From an uncultured Lachnospiraceae bacterium (lineage in GTDB: Bacteria; Bacillota; Clostridia; Lachnospirales; Lachnospiraceae), in NCBI GenBank assembly GCA_902796595.1, contig CADBPM010000026.1:29821-93820 (forward strand): a stretch of DNA of 64,000 nt, given 5' to 3'. This document shows, in pieces, positions 8,908-19,197 of the stretch (position 1 is its first letter; each line of letters starts with the position of its first letter). A program made the translations under genes and the position numbers. The notes beneath the pieces are model-generated. The model saw only the letters and a list, made by a program, of their open reading frames with translations. It was not told the DNA's origin and searched no databases.

Positions 8908-10083
8908 TCATTCGCTTCTAAGTGCATCTATCGGATTGAGCCCTGCTGCCTTTCTTGCCGGTGCATAGCCAAAGATAAGACCGATTCCGGCGGAAATAAG
9001 AAAAGAAATAAGGATTGATGACAGCGTAGGCACAGCATTTATATTAAGTGCAGTACCTACATTTATACTCATCACACTTCCTATGATAATTCCTATGATA
9101 CCGCCGATAGCACTTAAAGTAGCCGCTTCTATCATAAACTGAGAAAGAATATTGCTTCTTCTTGCGCCAAGACTCTTTCTTATACCAATTTCTCTGGTTC
9201 TTTCTGTAACCGACACAAGCATGATATTCATAATCCCAATACCGGCAACCACAAGCGAAACTCCCGCAATTCCTCCGAGAACTATACCAAACATGTTCAT
9301 CATCTTATCTATCATTGAAAGAAGCTGCTTCATGGTTATGATAGTATATACATCAGAATCACCTGTTTTACTGTATATAAAATCATCTAAGACTGTTTTT
9401 GCCCTTGTAACTGTATCAGACTCTTTTGCTAAAAGTGTGTACTGCATCGGCTCAGGCTGATATGTCATTCTTAGGGCTTTAGTATACGGTATATAGATCA
9501 CATCATCTTCCGATGCTTCCTCACTGTCCCCTTCTTCTTTCTTGACTCCGACAACAGTAAAGTTTTCACCGTTGATCTTAATCTTATCCCCGATAACATT
9601 GTCCTTACTAAATAGCTTATTTCTTACGTATGTGCCTATGACCGCCACATTTCCATGACTGTCAATATCTGCATAGTCAAGAAACCTGCCACTTTCAAGT
9701 TCAATCTCTTTTATCTTATCATATTCTTCTGAAACACCTGATAACTGGTGCATTTCAAGACGTTTATCTTTTGCATTTATATTAAATGCTCCGGTCACAT
9801 TTGGCGAAAGAGCAGAATAAAGCTCAGGATATTTCTTTGCAAAAGAATAAAGTTCCTCATCCTTAACTATTCTTGAATTCCTGCCGTTAAAAGTCAGAGT
9901 GATATTATTGGCTCCAAGATTAGAAAACTGGTCAAGAACATATCCCGTAATGCCACTGGACAGCCCCATGATAAGTATAACCGCTCCTACACCCACTATC
10001 ATCCCAAGCATTGTAAGAAGTGACCGCATCTTATTGGCAGCTATACTCTTTATAGCTAACCTGAACGACATAAATATGTTCAT
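8908..10083 (-). CDS. MacB/FtsX-type ABC transporter permease
   Basis: 391 aa: membrane span near 20-45, a large extracytoplasmic MacB core domain (about 50-265), then three C-terminal spans around the RTREIGIRKSLGA coupling region. This is the MacB_PCD plus FtsX layout without a fused ATPase; the ATPase is the next gene upstream. Family members move peptides, toxins or lipoproteins across the envelope. The substrate cannot be told from sequence. Confidence 0.92.
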   Translation of the reverse strand: MNIFMSFRLAIKSIAANKMRSLLTMLGMIVGVGAVILIMGLSSGITGYVLDQFSNLGANNITLTFNGRNSRIVKDEELYSFAKKYPELYSALSPNVTGAFNINAKDKRLEMHQLSGVSEEYDKIKEIELESGRFLDYADIDSHGNVAVIGTYVRNKLFSKDNVIGDKIKINGENFTVVGVKKEEGDSEEASEDDVIYIPYTKALRMTYQPEPMQYTLLAKESDTVTRAKTVLDDFIYSKTGDSDVYTIITMKQLLSMIDKMMNMFGIVLGGIAGVSLVVAGIGIMNIMLVSVTERTREIGIRKSLGARRSNILSQFMIEAATLSAIGGIIGIIIGSVMSINVGTALNINAVPTLSSILISFLISAGIGLIFGYAPARKAAGLNPIDALRSE

Positions 10084-10085
10084 TG

Positions 10086-10832
10086 CTAATCCTCCTTAAG
10101 AGTTTTGGTAAATTCTTCGTAATCATCCGGCTTGCCATCGTAAATGATCTTTCCGTCAAGAAGTCTTATTATCCTGTTTGCCTCCATTGCGATCGAATTA
10201 TCGTGCGTAATAAGAACAACTGTATTTCCGGCATCATTTATTTCTTTGAAATATCCAAGGACCTCTCTGCCTGTCCTTGAATCCAGCGCACCGGTCGGCT
10301 CATCTGCTAAAATAAGTGAAGGGTTGCCAGCAAGTGCTCTTGCAATGGATATTCTCTGTTGCTGACCTCCCGAAAGCTGATTAGGTAAAAAATCAGCCTT
10401 ATCAGCTATCTCAACCCTTTCCATTGCAGCAAGTGCCCTTTCTCTCCTCTCTTTAAAAGACTTCCCTGCATAAAGAAGTGGAAGCTCAACATTTTCCAAA
10501 GCAGAGAGCTTTGGCAGAAGATTATACTGTTGAAAAATAAAGCCAATCCTTCTGTTTCTTATGTCTGCAAGTTCATCATCATCCATCTGCCCTACATTTT
10601 CACCACCTAAAAGATATGTCCCGCTTGTCGGCACATCCAAGGCTCCTATTATATTCATGGCAGTAGACTTGCCGCTGCCGGATTTTCCTACGATTGCCAC
10701 AAATTCACCATCATCAATAGTAAAATTAAGGTGATCGTTTGCCTTCACAGTGTCACCGGCTGTCTCATAATACTTACAGATGTCTTTAAATTCGATGAGG
10801 TGAGTAATTTCCTGCAAATTACCTCTTTCCAT
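10086..10832 (-). CDS. MacB/LolD-type ABC transporter ATPase
   Basis: 248-aa nucleotide-binding subunit with Walker A GKSGSGKS, Q-loop IFQQYNLLPKL, signature LSGGQQQR, Walker B LILADEPT and the switch His in LITHD. The stop codon is followed after 2 nt by the permease. It forms a three-gene efflux unit with the adaptor upstream and the permease downstream. Confidence 0.95.
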   Translation of the reverse strand: MERGNLQEITHLIEFKDICKYYETAGDTVKANDHLNFTIDDGEFVAIVGKSGSGKSTAMNIIGALDVPTSGTYLLGGENVGQMDDDELADIRNRRIGFIFQQYNLLPKLSALENVELPLLYAGKSFKERRERALAAMERVEIADKADFLPNQLSGGQQQRISIARALAGNPSLILADEPTGALDSRTGREVLGYFKEINDAGNTVVLITHDNSIAMEANRIIRLLDGKIIYDGKPDDYEEFTKTLKED

Positions 10833-10837
10833 TACTT

Positions 10838-11848
10838 TTACCTCCCTGTACTGCCGGAATTGTTATTCATCCCCTGACGCATCATCTGCATAAGTTCATT
10901 CTGCATCGTTCTTGCCGGAACAAAAATCTTATCTCCTTCATCAAGGCCCTTCTTTATTTCAACCTGCGTGTTAGTTGTAATCCCTGTCTCTACCTCTACT
11001 GCATTAAAGCCATCAGGAATACCGTCTTCATCCTTATCTGTTGAAATGTATGGCTCCGAGCCCGAAAGCTCAGTTGAACTTCTCTTCACATAGACTACAT
11101 CGCCTCTCATAAGAGCTTCACTTGGTATAACAAGTACATCGTCCTTTGATTTGGTAAGTACCTCTCCCGTAACATTCATTGCCGGAAGCAGTCCCTTACA
11201 ACTGTCAAGCTTCACAGTAACAGGATATTCCGTTACTCCGCCATTTGTAACCCCGGCAAGACTGATTTCAGTGATCTCTCCCTTATATGACTTGTCAGGA
11301 ACAGCATCAGCCTTTACAGTTACATTCTGCCCTTTTTTAATGCTCTTTATATCAAGCTCATCTATATTCATCTGAAAAAACATAGAGGACATATCATATA
11401 TAACGGCCAAAGTACCGGATGCACCGCCTGCAGCAACGCTGTCCCCTTTTTTAAATGTCTTTGTAATGATCGTTCCCTTTACAGGAGATTCTATCTTATA
11501 ATTTTTCTTCTTATCTTTCTTGTCACTGTCCTCTGTAGGCTCTATTTCATAAAGAACCTCATTTTTCTTTACTTCATCACCAACTTTAAAATCAGCTTTT
11601 ACTATCCTTCCTTCAACTTCAGAAGGTGCAACTATATTGTAGGAATTCTTAGGCTGCAAAGTTCCTGTTCCTGAAAGTCTTTCCTCTATATCATCTTCAC
11701 GAACCTCTGCCAGAGTAAACGCCTGCCCACCCTTTTCCGGTGTCACTGAAGAGTGAAGCTTATCAAGAGCAAACATATATGCGCATACCAAAAGGGCTAT
11801 AACAAGAACTGCAATTATAATATTCCTTACTGTCTTCTTTGCTTTCAT
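10838..11848 (-). CDS. MacA/HlyD-family adaptor protein
   Basis: 336 aa: one N-terminal membrane span (8-27), a lipoyl/barrel-sandwich region (about 65-150, VKADFKVGDEVKKNEVL), a beta-barrel domain and a membrane-proximal domain. The coiled-coil hairpin is replaced by a short charged DKKDKKK stretch, as usual in Gram-positive versions with no outer membrane to reach. The Asn/Gly/Ser tail is low complexity. First gene of the efflux operon. Confidence 0.92.
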   Translation of the reverse strand: MKAKKTVRNIIIAVLVIALLVCAYMFALDKLHSSVTPEKGGQAFTLAEVREDDIEERLSGTGTLQPKNSYNIVAPSEVEGRIVKADFKVGDEVKKNEVLYEIEPTEDSDKKDKKKNYKIESPVKGTIITKTFKKGDSVAAGGASGTLAVIYDMSSMFFQMNIDELDIKSIKKGQNVTVKADAVPDKSYKGEITEISLAGVTNGGVTEYPVTVKLDSCKGLLPAMNVTGEVLTKSKDDVLVIPSEALMRGDVVYVKRSSTELSGSEPYISTDKDEDGIPDGFNAVEVETGITTNTQVEIKKGLDEGDKIFVPARTMQNELMQMMRQGMNNNSGSTGR

Positions 11849-11892
11849 AAATACCTCTTTCTAAAATAAAATCTCATTCAGAAAACACATCT

Positions 11893-11933
11893 TTAAAAAA
11901 ACAGCCGCAGAAAAATCTGCGGCTGTTTTTTTT
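11893..11933 (-). terminator. Rho-independent terminator (stem 11901-11926)
   Basis: Perfect 10-bp stem ACAGCCGCAG / CTGCGGCTGT with a 6-base loop, flanked by A-rich and T-rich tracts on the two sides, so it can work in both directions. It ends the 125-aa gene just upstream of the efflux operon. Confidence 0.85.
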
Positions 11934-11956
11934 ATTTATAACTTCCACTTTACCCA

Positions 11957-12334
11957 TCACATCAATTCATTAATGATATTCTTCATATCAGTGTTTGAAT
12001 ATTTACCTTCATTACTGTAAAGTGAACCTGACTTGTCTGACTTCTTAGCCTTAAGCTTTTCCTCTGCCTTTTTTACATCATCGTCGCCAACCTGCTCTTT
12101 TGCCATTTCATAAGCAGTCTTTGCAATTTTGTTCTTTTTTTCACTCTTTGTTGACTTATCAGAGCTTTCAGAATTATCACTTTTAACCTTGTCAAAGTAT
12201 GAATTCATAAGTTTTTTATAAGAACCGGACTTTATAAGTCCATAATCAACAAGATTATTGGTTAAGCCACCTGAAGAACTGCTTGCGGAGCCAAAAAGCC
12301 ATGACATATCACTATTATTTACATTAATATTCAT
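11957..12334 (-). CDS. Small hydrophilic protein with SGSYKKLM motif
   Basis: 125 aa, no signal peptide or membrane span. Residues about 30-45 (VDYGLIKSGSYKKLMNSYF) match a motif that I recognise from many uncharacterised Lachnospiraceae proteins. The middle (50-110) is very rich in Ser, Lys, Asp and Glu and is probably disordered. The N terminus is rich in Asn and Ser. It stands alone with its own terminator. Function unknown. Confidence 0.75.
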   Translation of the reverse strand: MNINVNNSDMSWLFGSASSSSGGLTNNLVDYGLIKSGSYKKLMNSYFDKVKSDNSESSDKSTKSEKKNKIAKTAYEMAKEQVGDDDVKKAEEKLKAKKSDKSGSLYSNEGKYSNTDMKNIINELM

Positions 12335-12402
12335 AAATCGGCCCTCCTTTGCCTTCTATAGTGTATTTATCGGCATTTATCACAAAAATTTAACCTTTAA
12401 AA

Positions 12403-12942
12403 CTAAAAAGGATACTTCTTTATGAATCTTGTTTCAAAAACCTTTTGGAACACACTATAACAATAATCAGCAAGATACCAGAACACCTGACCAATTCCCC
12501 AGATAAAAAACTGCATCTTAAGGCTTGTCTTTCCGACAATCAAAAGAGATGGCATAAAGATAACGACTGGAACAAACATCAGCTGAAATATAAGCCACCT
12601 TGAAACTAAGTACATTATCCTCACTTTCCTTATACTTCTTGTCTTATCTTTTGAAATGAACATCCAGACCGCTTCACGCCCAAGAATATAAATTTCAGCA
12701 AAAATGAAAGTGAATATTTCAACCTTATCTCCCGCAAGGAAAAATCCCAATACAGAGGATGCAGCAAAATACCCTGCTGCCATCTTCATTTCGCACAGTC
12801 TTATAACAGCTCCTATAAGAAAACCACCTATTATGTAAAAGAACAATGAATTCCAGTTTATCAGAGTCGCAAGTAACACAAAAACCATTGCCAGAGCAAG
12901 AGTAACTCCTGCTATCGCTAATTTCTTTGTTTTTACATGCAT
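12403..12942 (-). CDS. Small integral membrane protein of the DUF5685/DnaJ cluster
   Basis: About 179 aa with four to five hydrophobic segments (near 10-30, 33-52, 65-100, 125-150). I do not recognise the family. The ATG at 12942 is chosen because it follows GGGAGGAG by 10 nt and gives a 10-nt overlap with the DnaJ-domain gene; in-frame GTG codons at 12948 and 12966 are alternatives. It is the third gene of a conserved-looking trio and presumably works with its partners at the membrane. Confidence 0.7.
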   Translation of the reverse strand: MHVKTKKLAIAGVTLALAMVFVLLATLINWNSLFFYIIGGFLIGAVIRLCEMKMAAGYFAASSVLGFFLAGDKVEIFTFIFAEIYILGREAVWMFISKDKTRSIRKVRIMYLVSRWLIFQLMFVPVVIFMPSLLIVGKTSLKMQFFIWGIGQVFWYLADYCYSVFQKVFETRFIKKYPF

Positions 12943-13553
12943 GGACACAGGTCTCCTCCCATACACTCACATATAGAATCTGCACACCAAAGCTTGCAGC
13001 AGGCATCAAGGAGTTCATCACCGGAATTTCTACGGCCGCCGCTATAGTAGACATTCCCTGTTCTGTAGCGTTCCTTTTGCCATGTAAGCTGATTTACAAG
13101 ATTTCTGTAATCCATATTGTCCGGTTCCATATTTACAGCTACATTCGCATGTTCAACTGCAAGCGATGAATTTCCGATTCCCTCATTTGCTATCGCGCTG
13201 TAATAGTACCATCTTGAATTTCTGTTGGAAATTCCTGCTAAAACTCTTAGAGCATCGCTGTAGCGTCTTGATGAAAGACAATTTAAAACAGTCTGCATAT
13301 CAGGTGCATCACTGGAATTTCCTCGATATGTGCCGCTATATCTGCTTGAATGTCCTGAATAAGACCTGTCAGTCATTATCTCATTGTAAGCCTGCTGAAC
13401 TGCCTTAAATTTCTCCTCAGCAAGATCTGCAAGCGGATTATTCACGTATGAATCAGGATGATATTTTCTTGAAAGCTCCCTGTATGCTCTCTTAACATCA
13501 TCATCAGATGCATTAGGTGACACTCCAAGCACGTCATAAGGATTCTCGGTCAT
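12933..13553 (-). CDS. DnaJ-domain protein with Cys-rich tail
   Basis: 206 aa. A J domain (residues 4-65) with the HPD motif (RKYHPDS), so it can stimulate an Hsp70 ATPase. A helical TPR-like region (about 90-165) follows, then a tail with seven Cys in the last 23 residues ([16 protein letters not shown]...). There is no DnaJ zinc-finger or C-terminal substrate domain, so it is not the housekeeping DnaJ. The Cys-rich end may bind metal or modify the membrane face. It lies between the DUF5685 gene and the membrane-protein gene on the same strand. Confidence 0.85.
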   Translation of the reverse strand: MTENPYDVLGVSPNASDDDVKRAYRELSRKYHPDSYVNNPLADLAEEKFKAVQQAYNEIMTDRSYSGHSSRYSGTYRGNSSDAPDMQTVLNCLSSRRYSDALRVLAGISNRNSRWYYYSAIANEGIGNSSLAVEHANVAVNMEPDNMDYRNLVNQLTWQKERYRTGNVYYSGGRRNSGDELLDACCKLWCADSICECMGGDLCPCM

Positions 13554-13587
13554 CTTACTCTTCCTCTCTTCTCTCCCAACAAACTTA

Positions 13588-14406
13588 CTATATTTCTTTT
13601 TTCATCTGCCTCAAATGACTCCAGACTCCACTGTAGATGATGTTGCGTAATATTTCAACATCTTTTTCAAGTGGAAGCTTCTCAAATGCTTCGCTGCATT
13701 TTGCCATAGAAAGCATGAGCATATCTTCAACCTTTTCATCAAAGGAAGTCTCTTTTGATGCCTGCTTAAACGGATTATAGTCACCATTTTTAAAATCCTT
13801 TTCAAGATCCTCATAGGCATCCATAAGATAAATAAATTTCCCCAGATAAAAACCTACATTCCTTAGATCTTCCTTGAAATAATCGTCCTTACATACAAAT
13901 ACTTCGCCAAAAAGCCTGCCAAAACTGCCTGCTATGGTTTCTGCATCCTGAAGATCAGCCTTTTCATATTTTTCAATGATCCTTAGCTCATTCTCGATAG
14001 CAGTCCACTGGCGGGGATATTTAACATATACTTTCCTGCATTTTTCCCTGAACACAGTATAAGCCACCTTTGCTGTGATCTTGCCGTCATCCATCCAGTC
14101 ATCTTTGAAATGCTTCATAGCTAAAAGCATATTCATATCAGCTGCATATTCCATATATGGACTGATGACAAAAGGAATCTTCTTCAAAGGTTTTACTACG
14201 CATGCCTTTTTCTCTAATTTTAGTTCCGGCTCATAGAGACTTGTAAGTAACATAGCAAGGAATGTAAGGTCATAGGAAAGCGAAGCCTGTCCGACAGGTC
14301 CGAATTTTCTAAGCAATGTATGGCAAAGTCCACAGTAAAAAGCTCTGAATTCATAATATTCTTTTACCTTTAACTCTGCCTTGTCTATATTGATATACCC
14401 AAACAT
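13588..14406 (-). CDS. DUF5685 family protein
   Basis: 272 aa. The N-terminal [20 protein letters not shown] and the following FYCGLCHTL motif, plus a helical body with [18 protein letters not shown] near residue 205, match DUF5685, a family of unknown function with features recalling helical prenyl-synthase-like proteins (an Asp-rich DAYEDLEKD turn). It heads the trio with the DnaJ-domain protein and the membrane protein. The conserved Cys pair and the Cys-rich tail of the neighbour hint at a shared metal or redox theme; this is inference. Confidence 0.8.
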   Translation of the reverse strand: MFGYINIDKAELKVKEYYEFRAFYCGLCHTLLRKFGPVGQASLSYDLTFLAMLLTSLYEPELKLEKKACVVKPLKKIPFVISPYMEYAADMNMLLAMKHFKDDWMDDGKITAKVAYTVFREKCRKVYVKYPRQWTAIENELRIIEKYEKADLQDAETIAGSFGRLFGEVFVCKDDYFKEDLRNVGFYLGKFIYLMDAYEDLEKDFKNGDYNPFKQASKETSFDEKVEDMLMLSMAKCSEAFEKLPLEKDVEILRNIIYSGVWSHLRQMKKEI

Positions 14407-14506
14407 ATTATTAGTTTACCTGTAATCCTTCAACAAATCAATTATAAAAGTATAAATAAAGTTATAAAACGATGTCGAGTCAAAGGTCTCCCCTGACCTG
14501 TGACCC

Positions 14507-14540
14507 AAAAAGGACCACAGTATACGCTGTGGTCCTTTTT
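14507..14540. terminator. Bidirectional terminator after serS
   Basis: 14-bp perfect stem AAAAAGGACCACAG / CTGTGGTCCTTTTT with a 6-base loop, just after the serS stop codon. Confidence 0.9.
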
Positions 14541-14556
14541 AGTAGCTCAATGCATA

Positions 14557-15837
14557 TCAAGGCTTTATTATATCCTTGCCGCCCATATATGGTCTTAATA
14601 CTTCCGGAATATTAACGCTTCCATCTTCATTAAGGTTATTCTCAAGGAATGCGATAAGCATACGAGGAGGTGCAACAACTGTATTATTGAGAGTATTGGC
14701 AAAGTATGAACCATTCTCACCCTTGATTCTTATACCAAGACGTCTTGCCTGAGCATCACCAAGGTTTGAACATGAACCGACTTCAAAATACTTCTTCTGA
14801 CGAGGGCTCCATGCCTCTACATCAAGACTCTTAACCTTGAGATCTGCAAGATCTCCTGAACAGCAATTAAGAGTACGAACAGGAATATCCATAGATCTGA
14901 AAAGATCCACAGTATTCTGCCAAAGCTTATCATACCACATATTTGCCTCTTCCGGCTTGCAAACAACTATCATTTCCTGCTTTTCAAACTGATGGATACG
15001 ATAAACTCCTCTTTCCTCTATACCATGAGCACCCTTTTCCTTACGGAAACATGGTGAATAGCTTGTTAATGTCTGAGGAAGATCAGCTTCAGGAATGGTC
15101 TGTCCCTGAAAACGACCTATCATGGAATGTTCACTTGTACCAATAAGGTAAAGATCCTCACCTTCGATCTTGTACATCATGGAGTCCATTTCATCAAAAC
15201 TCATAACTCCATCAACAACAGAATGTCTGATCATAAATGGAGGAATACAATATGTAAATCCTCTGTTTATCATAAAATCTCTTGCATAGGCAAGAACTGC
15301 AGAATGAAGTCTTGCAATATCGCCAATAAGGTAATAGAAACCATTTCCAGCAACTCTTCTTGCAGCATCAAGATCGATTCCATGAAGTTTTTCCATTATA
15401 TCAACATGATAAGGAATTTCAAAATCAGGCACTACAGGTTCGCCAAACTTTTCTATTTCAACATTATGGCTGTCATCCGGACCAATTGGAACTGAAGGGT
15501 CAATGATGTTAGGAATGGTCATCATGATCTCTTTTATCTTTGCAGAAAGTTCTGTCTGTGTCTTTTCTACTTCAGCAAGATCAGCTGTGGCAGCTGTAAC
15601 TTCAGCCTTTACCTTTTCTGCTTCTTCTTTCTTACCCTGAGCCATAAGAGCGCCGATCTGCTTGCTTGCCTTATTCTTCTTTGCTCTAAGCTCATCCCCC
15701 TTTGCCTGAGCAGCACGATTATCTGCATCAAGCTTAATAACCTCGTCTACAAGAGGAAGCTTCTTATCCTGAAACTTCTTCTTTATATTTTCCTTGACAA
15801 GGTCAGGATTTTCCCTGACAAATTTCAAATCTAACAT
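14557..15837 (-). CDS. serS: Seryl-tRNA synthetase
   Basis: 426 aa, standard length. An N-terminal coiled-coil arm (about 25-105, rich in Lys, Glu and Ala) grips the long variable arm of tRNA-Ser, followed by the class II catalytic core with motif 2 (FRKEKGAHGIEERGVYRIHQF split around the loop) and motif 3 (NTLNNTVVAPPRMLIAFLEN). It charges tRNA-Ser and tRNA-Sec-like substrates in the cytoplasm. Eighteen nt separate it from mecA upstream. No T-box was found in the leader. Confidence 0.97.
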   Translation of the reverse strand: MLDLKFVRENPDLVKENIKKKFQDKKLPLVDEVIKLDADNRAAQAKGDELRAKKNKASKQIGALMAQGKKEEAEKVKAEVTAATADLAEVEKTQTELSAKIKEIMMTIPNIIDPSVPIGPDDSHNVEIEKFGEPVVPDFEIPYHVDIMEKLHGIDLDAARRVAGNGFYYLIGDIARLHSAVLAYARDFMINRGFTYCIPPFMIRHSVVDGVMSFDEMDSMMYKIEGEDLYLIGTSEHSMIGRFQGQTIPEADLPQTLTSYSPCFRKEKGAHGIEERGVYRIHQFEKQEMIVVCKPEEANMWYDKLWQNTVDLFRSMDIPVRTLNCCSGDLADLKVKSLDVEAWSPRQKKYFEVGSCSNLGDAQARRLGIRIKGENGSYFANTLNNTVVAPPRMLIAFLENNLNEDGSVNIPEVLRPYMGGKDIIKP

Positions 15838-15855
15838 TTCACTGTCTCCCGTTGA

Positions 15856-16551
15856 TTATTTATCTATCTTTTTAAGAGCGGTAATGGCTTTTTCTTTGAT
15901 TATCACCTCACCATGCTCCTTAAGAACAGCACCATCGTACCTGTATTCCTCTATACTTGTACAAAATTCCGATGCAAGAGATACAACTCTGTCAAAAGAC
16001 TCACTTGCCATCCTGCCCTGATGAACAGCAAGAGCAAACTTTCCATCTTCAAGCCTGTACAGCTCGCTTATGATAGGACGCCCATATTTAACTCTAGATG
16101 CATACTCGATCGCATCATCAATATCTGTAAATTTGATCACAACCTCGTCCCAGTATTCAAAATCGTCACTATCCGCATCCAAAGAGAAGTTATCAGGATC
16201 CGCACCAAACCTGTCCATAAGATCTTTTAATTCACTGTCATCTGTTGAACCGATACTTGACAGCAGATCAGATATTCCCTTTACAAGCTTACCCCTGAAA
16301 TCATCCTCCGGAGTCTCTGTTATTGTAAGACAAAGATCATGATCCGGCATTTCCATTACCTTCAATGAGATCATGCCATGTGTACTCTGAAAACCGATCT
16401 CTTCTTCTGCTTTCTGCATAAGCGTACGTATAAAATGCGTAGCAGCGCTGCTCTGAGTAACAAAATCCTGTAATTTGATATTGTACTTCTCAAGATCTTC
16501 AGTCGATAATATGCAACGAAGCGAATCATTATTTACTCTGTATAATTTCAT
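15856..16551 (-). CDS. mecA: MecA-family adaptor protein
   Basis: 231 aa. The N terminus MKLYRVNNDSLRCILSTEDL and acidic linker (about 85-125) followed by a compact C-terminal domain match MecA, the adaptor that delivers proteins to ClpCP. In Bacillus it targets the competence regulator ComK and other substrates. Good GAGG ribosome binding site 6 nt before the ATG. It is cotranscribed with serS. Confidence 0.85.
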   Translation of the reverse strand: MKLYRVNNDSLRCILSTEDLEKYNIKLQDFVTQSSAATHFIRTLMQKAEEEIGFQSTHGMISLKVMEMPDHDLCLTITETPEDDFRGKLVKGISDLLSSIGSTDDSELKDLMDRFGADPDNFSLDADSDDFEYWDEVVIKFTDIDDAIEYASRVKYGRPIISELYRLEDGKFALAVHQGRMASESFDRVVSLASEFCTSIEEYRYDGAVLKEHGEVIIKEKAITALKKIDK

Positions 16552-16728
16552 CCATTTCCTCTTTTACTAGAGTGCCCCGCATAACAGGTACTCCATATAG
16601 CAGCATCTTTTACGTTTCTTAGGTATACTTCTATACTATGCCACAAATTTTGTTATTTTTCAAGTATTGAGTAAATGTGTGGCAATGTTTCCCGCAATTT
16701 ACTCGTCTAAAGAGATAAAAAAAGTCGG

Positions 16729-19182
16729 TTATTTTATAAGACCTGCTTCTCTTCTTGCTGAAACGGCAGGTATAGTTGCTTTTTCTTCTTTTTCAACATC
16801 CGCTTCTTTCTTTTTCTCTTCTTTAAAGAAATCCCTGTCACACTTAGGAATCCTTATTCCAAGAGCCTCATGGATAACTTCGTCTACTGTATCAACAGTG
16901 ATTATTTCAAGATTGTTTTTCGTGTCTTCAGGAACATCTATAAGGTCCTCTTTATTGGAAAGCGGTATAAGAACCTTCTTTATGCCGGCTCTTTCTGCAG
17001 CCATAAGCTTTTCAGGGAGTCCTCCTATAGGAAGGACCTGTCCTCTTAAAGAAATCTCTCCTGTCATGGCAAGTTCCGGTGATGCACTGATTCCTGTTAC
17101 AAGTGAAGTAAGCGCCGTAACAAGGGTTACGCCTGCACTCGGTCCATCCTTCGGCACTGACCCGCTCGGCACATGTATATGAATATCCTTATCAGAAAAA
17201 TCAATGTTCTTATCAGAAAACATACTCTTCACAAGAGAAAGTGCGATTGTCGCCGATTCCTTCATAACATCGCCAAGCTGTCCGGTTATAACAAGGTGTC
17301 CGGTGCCACGCATTGCAGTTGTTTCTATAAAAAGAATCTCTCCGCCCACAGAAGTCCATGCAAGTCCTGTAACCACACCCGGAATTTTCTTCTTAAGTGC
17401 CTTATCGTGAAGTGCAGTCTTGGTGCCGAGCATATCCGGAAGGTCACTGACTTTTATCGTCACCTTCTTCTTATCCTCTGAAAGAAGTTTTACAGCTGAT
17501 TCTCTCATAAGTCTGTCAAGCCTCTTCTTAAGTCCTCTTACACCTGCCTCCATAGTATAATTTGCGATAACATTCTTTATAACAGCATCAGAGATTGAAA
17601 TTTCTTTTTTTGCAAGTCCCGATTCTTTTATAGCCTTATTAAGAAGATGTTCCTTCGCAATATGGAATTTATCATCTGCCGTATATCCCGGAAGCTCTAT
17701 AACTTCCATTCTGTCAAGAAGCGGTCCCGGTATAGTTTCAAGGCTGTTTGCCGTACATATAAATACTACATTCGAAAGGTCAAAAGGCACATTCATGTAG
17801 TGATCTGTAAAGGTATCATTCTGCTCCGGGTCAAGAACTTCAAGAAGTGCGCTTGAAGGATCTCCGTCAAAGCCGCTTCTTCCAAGTTTATCTATCTCAT
17901 CAAGCACCATTACAGGATTGTTGACACCACTCTTTTTAATAGCGTCCATTATCCTGCCAGGTATTGCTCCGATATAAGTTCTTCTATGTCCTCTTATCTC
18001 GGCCTCATCCCTGATCCCGCCAAGTGCTATTCTTATATATTTTCTTCCGAGTGCCTCGGCTATACTCTTTCCGAGGCTTGTTTTACCTGTGCCGGGCGCT
18101 CCGACAAAGAGAATTATAGAGCCAAGCTTTTCAGTATCCGCATCATTTTTTCTGCCTGTCTCAGTATTCTTTTTACGGCTCTTCATTATCATTACTGCTA
18201 TATACTGAAGGATCCTTTCCTTCGCCTTCTTAAGCCCGTAATGATCCCTGTCAAGAATTTTCTTTGCTTCTTCAAGTGTAACCGAAGGCGCCTCTTTCTT
18301 CTTCCAGTCGAGACTTGTCATGAAATCAAGATACTCATAATTGGTACCATATTCATGGTCGTCCTCGCCACCCTGTTTGAAATGTCTGAATACCCTTTCA
18401 ACCTCTTTTTTTGCCTCAGGTGAAAATCCTGCCTCTTCTATCCTTTTGGCAAACATTTCAACATCGCTTACACTGTCAGGATTCATTTCATCAAGCTCAG
18501 ACTGGAGCAGCGTGATCTCACGTCTTATAAGATTTTCTCTATACTGGTTTCCCTGCTCCTCCTGTATCTTCTTGCTTATTCCGGCCTGAATATCCACAAC
18601 TTCCTTATATTTGAACATTGCCTTTATTATAAGGTTGTTTCTCTCTCTGAGGGAGCTGGTGGCAAGCATTGCATATCTCTCTTCCACAGTAAGATCTGCG
18701 TAAGGTCCAATGATACTCATTATTTCATTAACATTATCAAGCTTTTCAGAAAAAGTCATTGCCCAGCTACCCCATTGAAAATGCTGAGCTATATCCGCAA
18801 GGGTCTTTAGTACAATGTTAAATGTTGCTTTGGTTTCCGCTGCACTCATATCCTCGTTATCTTCAACAATAACATAGTCTGCCTCTATCTTATCCTTGGT
18901 AATAACAAGCCCTACACTCTTTATCTTTTTTCCGGTTCTTACCGCTATTCCATAGGATTCATCTGATTCACGAATATTCTTTATAACCCCTAAAAGACCA
19001 TATTCGTAAAAATCATCTACCTCAAGCTGCTGTCTGTCTTCTGTTTTTTTAAGGGGAAGGATTATTACCTCTTCCCCTTCTTTAAAAGACTCTCTTTCAT
19101 CATCATTAAGTAAATCAGGTTCAAGATTATACTGAACATCAGGTAATATTATCGTATTATATACAGGTATAACTCTCATCAT
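16729..19182 (-). CDS. lon: ATP-dependent Lon protease
   Basis: LonA protease for misfolded and regulatory proteins. N-terminal substrate domain (1-210), coiled coil, AAA+ module with Walker A GAPGTGKT near 361-368 and Walker B VMVLDEID, then the peptidase with the Ser-Lys dyad: Ser in PKDGPSAG near 682 and Lys in GGLPEKLMAA near 725. About 817 aa. The ATG at 19182 follows AGGAGG by 8 nt; an in-frame GTG 9 nt upstream lies inside that site. A CIRCE operator lies just upstream, so it should belong to the HrcA heat-shock regulon. The C-terminal 30 residues are highly charged (EEKKKEADVEKEEK). Confidence 0.97.
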   Translation of the reverse strand: MMRVIPVYNTIILPDVQYNLEPDLLNDDERESFKEGEEVIILPLKKTEDRQQLEVDDFYEYGLLGVIKNIRESDESYGIAVRTGKKIKSVGLVITKDKIEADYVIVEDNEDMSAAETKATFNIVLKTLADIAQHFQWGSWAMTFSEKLDNVNEIMSIIGPYADLTVEERYAMLATSSLRERNNLIIKAMFKYKEVVDIQAGISKKIQEEQGNQYRENLIRREITLLQSELDEMNPDSVSDVEMFAKRIEEAGFSPEAKKEVERVFRHFKQGGEDDHEYGTNYEYLDFMTSLDWKKKEAPSVTLEEAKKILDRDHYGLKKAKERILQYIAVMIMKSRKKNTETGRKNDADTEKLGSIILFVGAPGTGKTSLGKSIAEALGRKYIRIALGGIRDEAEIRGHRRTYIGAIPGRIMDAIKKSGVNNPVMVLDEIDKLGRSGFDGDPSSALLEVLDPEQNDTFTDHYMNVPFDLSNVVFICTANSLETIPGPLLDRMEVIELPGYTADDKFHIAKEHLLNKAIKESGLAKKEISISDAVIKNVIANYTMEAGVRGLKKRLDRLMRESAVKLLSEDKKKVTIKVSDLPDMLGTKTALHDKALKKKIPGVVTGLAWTSVGGEILFIETTAMRGTGHLVITGQLGDVMKESATIALSLVKSMFSDKNIDFSDKDIHIHVPSGSVPKDGPSAGVTLVTALTSLVTGISASPELAMTGEISLRGQVLPIGGLPEKLMAAERAGIKKVLIPLSNKEDLIDVPEDTKNNLEIITVDTVDEVIHEALGIRIPKCDRDFFKEEKKKEADVEKEEKATIPAVSARREAGLIK

Positions 19183-19197
19183 ACTCTCCACCTCCTA

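Noticed and set aside
12725..13054. 109-codon frame inside the DnaJ and membrane-protein genes
   Set aside because: It is a shadow frame over two genes with clear products and matches no family.
16552..16728. T-box leader for the mecA-serS operon
   Set aside because: No T-box consensus or specifier hairpin was found in the leader, and serS is the second gene.
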